Positions 45,624 to 52,500 of a stretch of DNA of 52,500 bases are shown here, one piece after another; the stretch's first letter is position 1; each line of letters starts with the position of its first letter. The stretch is from contig JACVTC010000101.1 of assembly GCA_016946835.1 (NCBI GenBank), positions 75,001 through 127,500 of the forward strand, written 5' to 3'. The translations under genes and the position numbers were made by a program. The notes under the pieces are model-generated. The model worked only from the letters and a program-made list of their open reading frames with translations, was not told where the DNA came from and did not search any database. Source of the stretch: Neocallimastix lanati (nom. inval.). Lineage: Eukaryota > Neocallimastigomycota > Neocallimastigomycetes > Neocallimastigales > Neocallimastigaceae.

Positions 45624-47458
45624 GTTATTTAGTTATTTAGTTATTTTTTATTTACTTATTTATTTATTTATTATAATTATAAATTCTTTTTTATAGCTGA
45701 AGAAAAAAAAATACTATGGTTAATCATAGTAACTTTAGTTTTTTAAGTAAATTCTACTTTTTTTTTATTATTATTATTCTTATGAATTAATAATAGATTT
45801 ATGGATTATTATTAATAATATTTATATAATATTAAATATTAAATTAATAATATTTCAATAGCTTGCATAGGAAAAAAAAAAAAAAAAAAACTATACTTTT
45901 TATTTAAAATTTATATCTTATAATTTTACAAGCCAAATAATCGTTAATAAGCTATTACATGGTTTTATCATTATTAAATATCAATGATATAGCATTAATG
46001 GATATTCTATATTAATTTTATTCATAATATATTTTCTATTATAAATAATTAACTTTGAATAAATAAATTTAATAAAAGGATGCATCTTATAAATCAAGAA
46101 TTAAAAAAAAAATAAAAATAAAAATAAATACGATTAAATCAGTGTCTTTTACTTTTCATTAGTAATTAACATTTTAAATATAATATTTGAATTTGTTAAT
46201 AATTTAAATATTTTAAACTTATCATCATTTAAAGTAATTAATAATATATTAACTATCATTTGTTATTATAAATAGTAAACTAGCTTTTTTTTAAAATTTT
46301 TTTTTTTTCTTTTTTTCATATTTTATAATTTTTATGAGTTTTTTTTTTTTTTTTTTTTTTTTTTATTTTCATTAAAAGCTAATTTTTCATATATCCATAA
46401 ATTAATAAATATTAATTGAAACAAACTTTAACGGCATTTTTACAGATGTAATAAGTGACAAATCAGTACTTTCTATCTTATTTTAAATAAAATCAATAAT
46501 AATAAATAAAATAAAATAAAATCAATAATAATAAATAAAATAAAATAAAATCTATAATAATAAATAAAATAAAATAAAATATTTAATAATAAATAGAATA
46601 AAATGAATAAAATGAAATGAAAAAAGATTATCTAATTAAATATTAAATAAAAATATCATTTATTAAAAGAATTTTTTTTTAAAAATTTTTATTTAAACTT
46701 TTATAAAAAGTTAAATTTAAATTTATGGATTACCTATAATTATTCAATATATTATTTTACAATATTTAAAAAAGTTTTTTTGCGGTTTTACGTTTAAAAA
46801 AATTTTTTTATACTTTTTAACTTTTAATCACACTTTTCATTGTTAATTGGTATATTGTATCAACTCTGATAATAAACACTAATTATAATTATTAAATAAT
46901 CAGTATAAATATTATTATTAATTATACTTTTATTTAAATTTAAATTTTAAAACTTTTATCCTTAAAATATTTTATTATTAATAATACATATAAACTTGTA
47001 TTGAATTATATCAGAAATAACAAATATGAGAAGGTGAGGAGGTTAAAATGTTTTTCCTTTTTTTATACAAAAAAATAAAAGTTTATACATATATTTTTAT
47101 TAATTTTGAATATTCTATATAATTCTTTGGAGCTCTTATTAAAATTTTTAAAAATTATGCTAAAAAAAAAAAAATAAAAGCAATTAATAGATCCAACAAT
47201 TTATATATCTAATTAAAATAATACAGGTTAAAATAGATATGATTACTCATGTAATTAATTAAAAATAATAAGAGGCAAATAAAAAAAAATTATTCTTTGA
47301 ATTATTACTACATAATGAATCAAGAATCATGATGAAATCTCTATCCTCTAATGGGTGTTTGCACTTTCATTACATATGCTCTCACTTGACCACATGCTTT
47401 GAAGCTAAATATCATTTAAAATATATAAATGTATAATTTTTTTCTGTTTTTTTCTTTT

Positions 47459-47491
<33 letters not shown>

Positions 47492-49744
47492 TAATAAATA
47501 TTATTAAATTTTTAAAAGTTTAATTATATAATATTATAAATTTAAAGATTTTATACAATTTTTAAAAAAATTTTATAAATTGATATACTACTTATTATAT
47601 AAGCACTTTGAGTTTTAAAAGTTTATTATATATATTTAAAAATTTTATATACAATTTTTTAAGAGCTTATAAATATTTATTATTTATTATTTATTATTTA
47701 TTATTTATTATTTATTATTTATTATTTATTATTTATTATTTATTATTTATTATTTATTATTTATTATTTATTATTTATTATTTATTAGTTATTATTTATT
47801 ATTTATTATTTATTATTTATTATTTATTATTTATTATTTATTATTTATTATTTATTATTTATTATTTATTATTTATTATTTATTATTTATTATTTATTAT
47901 TTATTAATAAATACTCTTTTTATTATTTATTATTTATTATTCAATTATTTATTATTTATTATTTATTATTTATTATTTATTATTTATTATTTATTATTTA
48001 TTATTTATTATTATTAATTATTTATTCATTTATATATTAAGTTATTAATAATAAAATAAAAGTAAAAAAGAATAAATGTTTTAATATTAATCATTTTTGT
48101 AATTATTATTATTAATTTAATTATAAACTATTTATATTTATTTATCTAAAAATATTGTTTTATATATTAGTTATTATTAAATATTATAATATAAATGACA
48201 AATAAATTTATTATAAATTATAGATTAAATAAAAATCTATTTTTTCATATAGTTATAACATAAAATATGAAAGTATCTTTAAATATATTTACTATTTCTA
48301 TTTTATTATCAGTATTGTCTGATTTTAAAAAAATATATAAAAGTTTATTTATAACTAACACTAAAAATATATATTTATTAAATAAAAATATATAAATAGT
48401 TAATGATATAGTAAATGATGTTTTGAAAATGTTATTATATTTTTATTATGATGGTAAATTTATATGTATTTTATTTAAAATATATATTAATATTTGGAAT
48501 ATAAATATTTTAATATTAATTCTTCCTCATGTACTTTTATATGATATAATTCCTTTGAACTTTAAAACTTTAAAATATAATTAATACAATTATTATATTT
48601 AACTAATTAGATAAGAAATTGTACATTTATATGTATTTTTATTTTTAAAATGTACATAATATATTACATTAACTAATGAAAATGTTAAAATATATTTTTA
48701 TCAATTGAATTAACCTCTTTCTAAAAAGTTAAAATTACGTAATTATCGTTAGGACTATTATTTCTCAAATGTTAAAAATTAATATTCATTGATTATATTT
48801 AAAATTACTACTATTACTAAGCAAAAAAGAATAAACGTTTTAATATTAATCATTTTTAGTAATTGTTATTATTAATTTAATTATAAAGTATTTATATTTA
48901 TTTATCTTAAAATATTGTTTTAAATATTAGCTATTATTAAATTAAATTACTACTACTACTACTAATAATAATAATTGATCAATTATAAAAAAAAAAAATA
49001 TTAATAAAATTTTTAATTTTTAATAAATTACTACTATCAACCATGACATATTATTAATAAGATTTTATAATTACTCTTACTACTATTTTTAATTAATATA
49101 TTATTTTTTTTTTTACTATATTAAAGGTTTTTTAAAATTTATAATTGAAATAGAATTAATAAGAATTTCATATTAATTAAATAATGCTTTAATAATATAC
49201 TTTTCACAACTCAGTCATTTCATTGATTTTAACTTTATAAATATCTTTTGTTCTGAAGTTTTTATTTATTTATAAAATTAAAAAAGATTTATTATTATTT
49301 ATTTTTTTTTATAGTATTCTTAAATACTTTTATAATAATTTATAGAATTGATCCGATGGTTACACAACGTTTATTAACAAAATTATCCATCAATAAAGTT
49401 AAGGTTTAATAAAAATTTTTTTTTTTAATTTGAATTTTAATTAAAAAATTAAAAATTAAAATGAATTTTTTATATAATGAAAGTTATTGTTTTTATAATA
49501 ATAATAATCATAACAATAATGAAAAGTATTAAATAAAAAAATTGCTAGAGTGAATGAGATATATATGAAAAATAAGCTTTAAATGTATTGAAACATATTG
49601 TAATATAATTAGTGAAAAAAGCCATAATGTAGAGGTATAAAAGAATTTAATTTTGAATAATTAAGTACTGGTAACTCTTTATCATAAAATACATTAGTAA
49701 AGTTGATCTATTATTATATTTACTCTTAATAATAATAATAATAA

Positions 49745-49786
<42 letters not shown>

Positions 49787-50353
49787 CTTTTAACAAAAAA
49801 AAAATTAAAATGGTGGTAATATTAGTTAAAACAAATTCGTAACTTTTTGAATTTTATTTGTTTGCAATAATTTTTGTAATATATTAATAAAGAAAAAAAA
49901 AAATAAAGCTATAAATTAGTATTTAATTCTTTTTAAAAATTTTTTAAATTATTATATTTTTATTTTATCATATATTATTTGGAAATATCAATTTGGAATA
50001 ATGATGGTGAAATATATTTATATATTTTAACATATTCTTTCCAGTTAATATTATATAAAATGTACTTTTTCTAATTTCATTATTAATAATTATATTCAAT
50101 ATAGGTTTAATAGATATATAATATTTTTATTTCTATTAATTAAAAAAAAAAAATATTATTTTTTTTTTATTTTATTTTTATTTATTTATTTATTTTATTT
50201 TTTTAATTAAACTAAAAACTATTTTTTAATTATGAAATATTAAAAAAATTTCAATTAATTACTATCAAAAAATATATTAAATCTTATTAGTAATAACTTT
50301 TAATCTATACATCAATACATTTATACTAATTAGTTAATTTAACTTAATTTTAA

Positions 50354-50384
<31 letters not shown>

Positions 50385-50504
50385 TTTCATTTCATTTTAA
50401 AAATTAAAATTAAAAATATAAAATAAAAATTAAAAAAAAAAAAATAAAAGAAAAAAAAAAACTATTATTATTATTTTTTAATTTATTAAATAATTTCAGT
50501 TAAT
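45573..50504. other. Gene-free AT-rich DNA between the MULE and the MAPR gene
   Basis: Contains TTTA repeats (45595-45670), a ~34-bp tandem repeat with CAATAATAATAAATAAAATA (46491-46590) and the heptamer array at 47675-48012. A slightly richer patch lies at 47310-47410. A short coding-like segment at 49343-49405 (plus, IDPMVTQRLLTKLSINKVK) follows a TTTATAG acceptor-like site. Neither patch is assigned. Confidence 0.5.
47675..48012. repeat. Heptanucleotide satellite (TTATTTA)n
   Basis: About forty-five units with one short interruption (47905-47945). It creates a fake Tyr/Leu/Ile heptad protein on the plus strand. Confidence 0.95.
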
Positions 50505-50899
50505 ATGCTTTCTTACGAATCTATTAAAAAGTAAGTTGTAAACTCTGTATGATATATTTTGAATAATAAATAAATGATAGTTAACATTTATATGTACTTT
50601 TTTTTATATTTTATCTTTTTTTTTTTTTAAATATATATATATATTTATATGTTTCATAATATAAAAATAAAATATTGTAAAAAAAAAAAAAATACATATA
50701 GAACTGCTGTTGAAAAGGTTTTAAGTGTTGTCACTGGTAATGTTAAATTCCAAAAGACACCAGATAGAAAATTCACTCAAGAGGAATTAAGTCAGTACGA
50801 CACCAGCGATGAAAATAAACCAGTTTATGTAGCTGTTAAAGGTAAGAAAATAAATAAATAAATAAATAAATAAATAAAAAAAAAAAAAAAAAAAAAAAA

Positions 50900-50937
<38 letters not shown>

Positions 50938-51982
50938 ATAAAATAAAACAATTTAATAATATTATATATTAAGAAAAATATGTAAAATACAGAACAAAAT
51001 AAATTACGTATATAATGTAAAATATGTGAAAAATATATATAATAATTTCAAAGCATTATAATAAAAAATACAGATAACAAATAAAATAGAATAAAATAAA
51101 ATAGACCATAAAATATGCATTTAGTAAAAATAAAGTAAACCATAAAATATATAATAAAGTGAAATTAAAATAAACCATAAATAATACAAAATAAAATATT
51201 TAAAATAATAGTTTTAATATTATATAGTTCCTTAGTTATAGTAATAATTAAAATAGTTCAACAAAATATATATATATATATATTTATTTTTTAACTTTTT
51301 TATTATTTTAATACTATATATGAATATATATATATTATTCTGAAATATAAAGGTATTGTTTATGACGTTTCAAGCAGAAAAGATTTGTATGTTAAAGGTA
51401 AATATTATATATAATTCCCTATTTATTATTAAAATATATTATTATTACTATTATTATTATAAAATTTCAAGATAGTTTACTAAATGTTATATCCTTTATA
51501 TTATATTAATTTTTTAATATATATATATACTTTATTTTATTTTTTATTTTTTTAAATAAAAAGGTCAAAGAAACCATATATTTGCTGGAAAGGACTTTTC
51601 TCGTGCTTTAGCTAAAACTAGTCTTGAACTTGAAGATGTTAGTCCTTATTATGAAGATTTAAGTGAAGAAGAAGTAAGTAAAAAAAAAAAAAATATAAAG
51701 AATTTTTCATTTTATTTATTTTTATTTATTCATTCTTAAAATATATATAATATTAATATATATACATTTTATTGTTCTATTTTATTATGTGTTTTTTTAT
51801 TTTTTTCTTAATTATTCTATTTTTATTATTTTTTATTATTATTTTTTTTTATTAATATATATATTTATTAATAAAAAAAAATTAATATATATATTTAAAA
51901 ATAAAAATAGATCAATATGTTAAATCGTTGGGAAAAATTCTATCAAAAGAAGTATCCAGTTGTTGGTTCTTTAATTCTTTAA
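50505..51982 (+). CDS. Small cytochrome b5-like MAPR (membrane-associated progesterone receptor/Dap1-like) protein
   Basis: Five exons: 50505-50530, 50702-50841, 51353-51397, 51564-51673 and 51911-51982. All introns are GT...AG, and splicing gives 130 aa in frame. The fold is read from FTQEELSQYD (33-42), VYVAVKGIVYDVS (50-62), LYVKGQRNHIFAGKDFSRAL (67-86) and LNRWEKFYQKKYPVVGSL (111-128), in MAPR order and length. Family members bind haem and support cytochrome P450 sterol enzymes. Oddity: the usual haem-ligating Tyr before the FAG motif (GPYGVFAG in animals) is Asn74 here. The first Tyr (Tyr68) and the KY pair (Lys121-Tyr122) are kept. There is no obvious N-terminal membrane segment. A TTTCAG just before the ATG may mark a 5' UTR intron. 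Confidence 0.9.
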
Positions 51983-52500
51983 AATACAAAAAAAAAAAAA
52001 AAAAGAAAAGGAAATAAATAAATAAAGGAAATAAATAAATAAGGTGAAAAAAAAAAAAAGTAAAAATTTCTGAAATTATAAAAAAATAATAATTTAATAA
52101 AAAAAATAATTTTTTTTAAAAAAAAAAAAAAAACTTTTTTTGTCAATTAAAAAATAAAAAAAAAAAAAAAAAAAAAATTGACAATAAACAAAAACAAAAA
52201 CAAAAACAAAAACAAAAACAAACAAAATAAAATAAAACAAAACAAAATAAAAAGCAAAATAAAAAACAAAAAACAAAACATAACAAAAGTTAAAATAAGA
52301 AAAACAAGTAATAATTTTCTTTTTTACTTGAAATGAAATATGGATAAAAAAAAATAATAATTAGCATTTAAAAAATTAATGAAAACAAAACAAACAAGCA
52401 AAAAAGAATAAAATAAAAATAAAAATAATTTAATACTTTAAAAAGAAGTAATTTTTTTTTATTTAAACATAAAACTACGAAATTATTTTAGTTATTGTAA
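51983..52500. other. 3' flank with poly-A/T and (CAAAAA)n repeat
   Basis: Poly-A and poly-T runs, and a CAAAAA microsatellite at about 52188-52275. An inverted pair TTTTTTTGTCAATT and AATTGACAATAA around 52133-52190 could form a hairpin over the poly-A. No gene is seen. Confidence 0.6.

Noticed and set aside
47608-47907. 99-aa protein with YYLLFII heptads
   Set aside because: Translation of the TTATTTA satellite; no non-repeat coding sequence.

Overview
The window looks like nuclear DNA of an anaerobic gut fungus (Neocallimastigomycota). Three things point there. Intergenic DNA is extremely A+T-rich, with poly-A/T and AT microsatellites everywhere. There is a secreted family-6 glycoside hydrolase with two N-terminal fungal dockerins. 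Genes are sparse and, where spliced, have short AT-only introns. Only three intact host genes are supported in 52.5 kb: the dockerin-GH6 cellulase (9652-11121, +, intronless), glutamate-cysteine ligase (35979-38844, -, three exons) and a small cytochrome-b5-like MAPR protein (50505-51982, +, five exons). A fourth intact gene is the transposase of a MULE DNA transposon (43367-44791, +).

Layout. 1-4335 holds remains of two different Ty3/gypsy families in opposite orientations, apparently nested. 4336-8750 is one copy of a segmental duplication; the other copy lies at 16687-23425, interrupted by a minisatellite (17866-18245) and another gag relic (18445-20411). Each copy starts with a head-to-head chimera of gag (+) and pol (-) fragments. 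8751-11121 is the cellulase with its promoter, preceded by a perfect 36-bp inverted repeat. 11738-12660 and 23425-24425 are two copies of an AT-rich repeat. The first copy is interrupted by a 175-bp retroposon with a 5S rRNA-like head, a poly-A tail and an 11-bp target-site duplication; the second copy preserves the empty site. 12825-14834 is a decayed gene for a secreted protein. 24430-29740 is a long decayed Ty1/copia element on the minus strand, full of long homopolymer runs, followed by a gag relic (29980-30540). 30541-35978 is mostly gene-free AT-rich DNA with a 7-bp satellite. 41134-45563 is a complete MULE with terminal inverted repeats, a 9-bp target-site duplication, a 1.6-kb pentanucleotide/minisatellite array and an intact transposase.

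The host genes do not form a pathway together. The cellulase is an extracellular cellulosome component, the ligase makes the glutathione precursor, and the MAPR protein belongs to a haem/sterol-associated family. Two of them carry a change at a key position: the cellulase has Asn where GH6 enzymes have the general-acid Asp, and the MAPR protein lacks the tyrosine that normally ligates haem. The most notable non-gene find is the 5S-derived retroposon. Coordinates of relics are approximate, and assignments rest on motif reading, without database searches.
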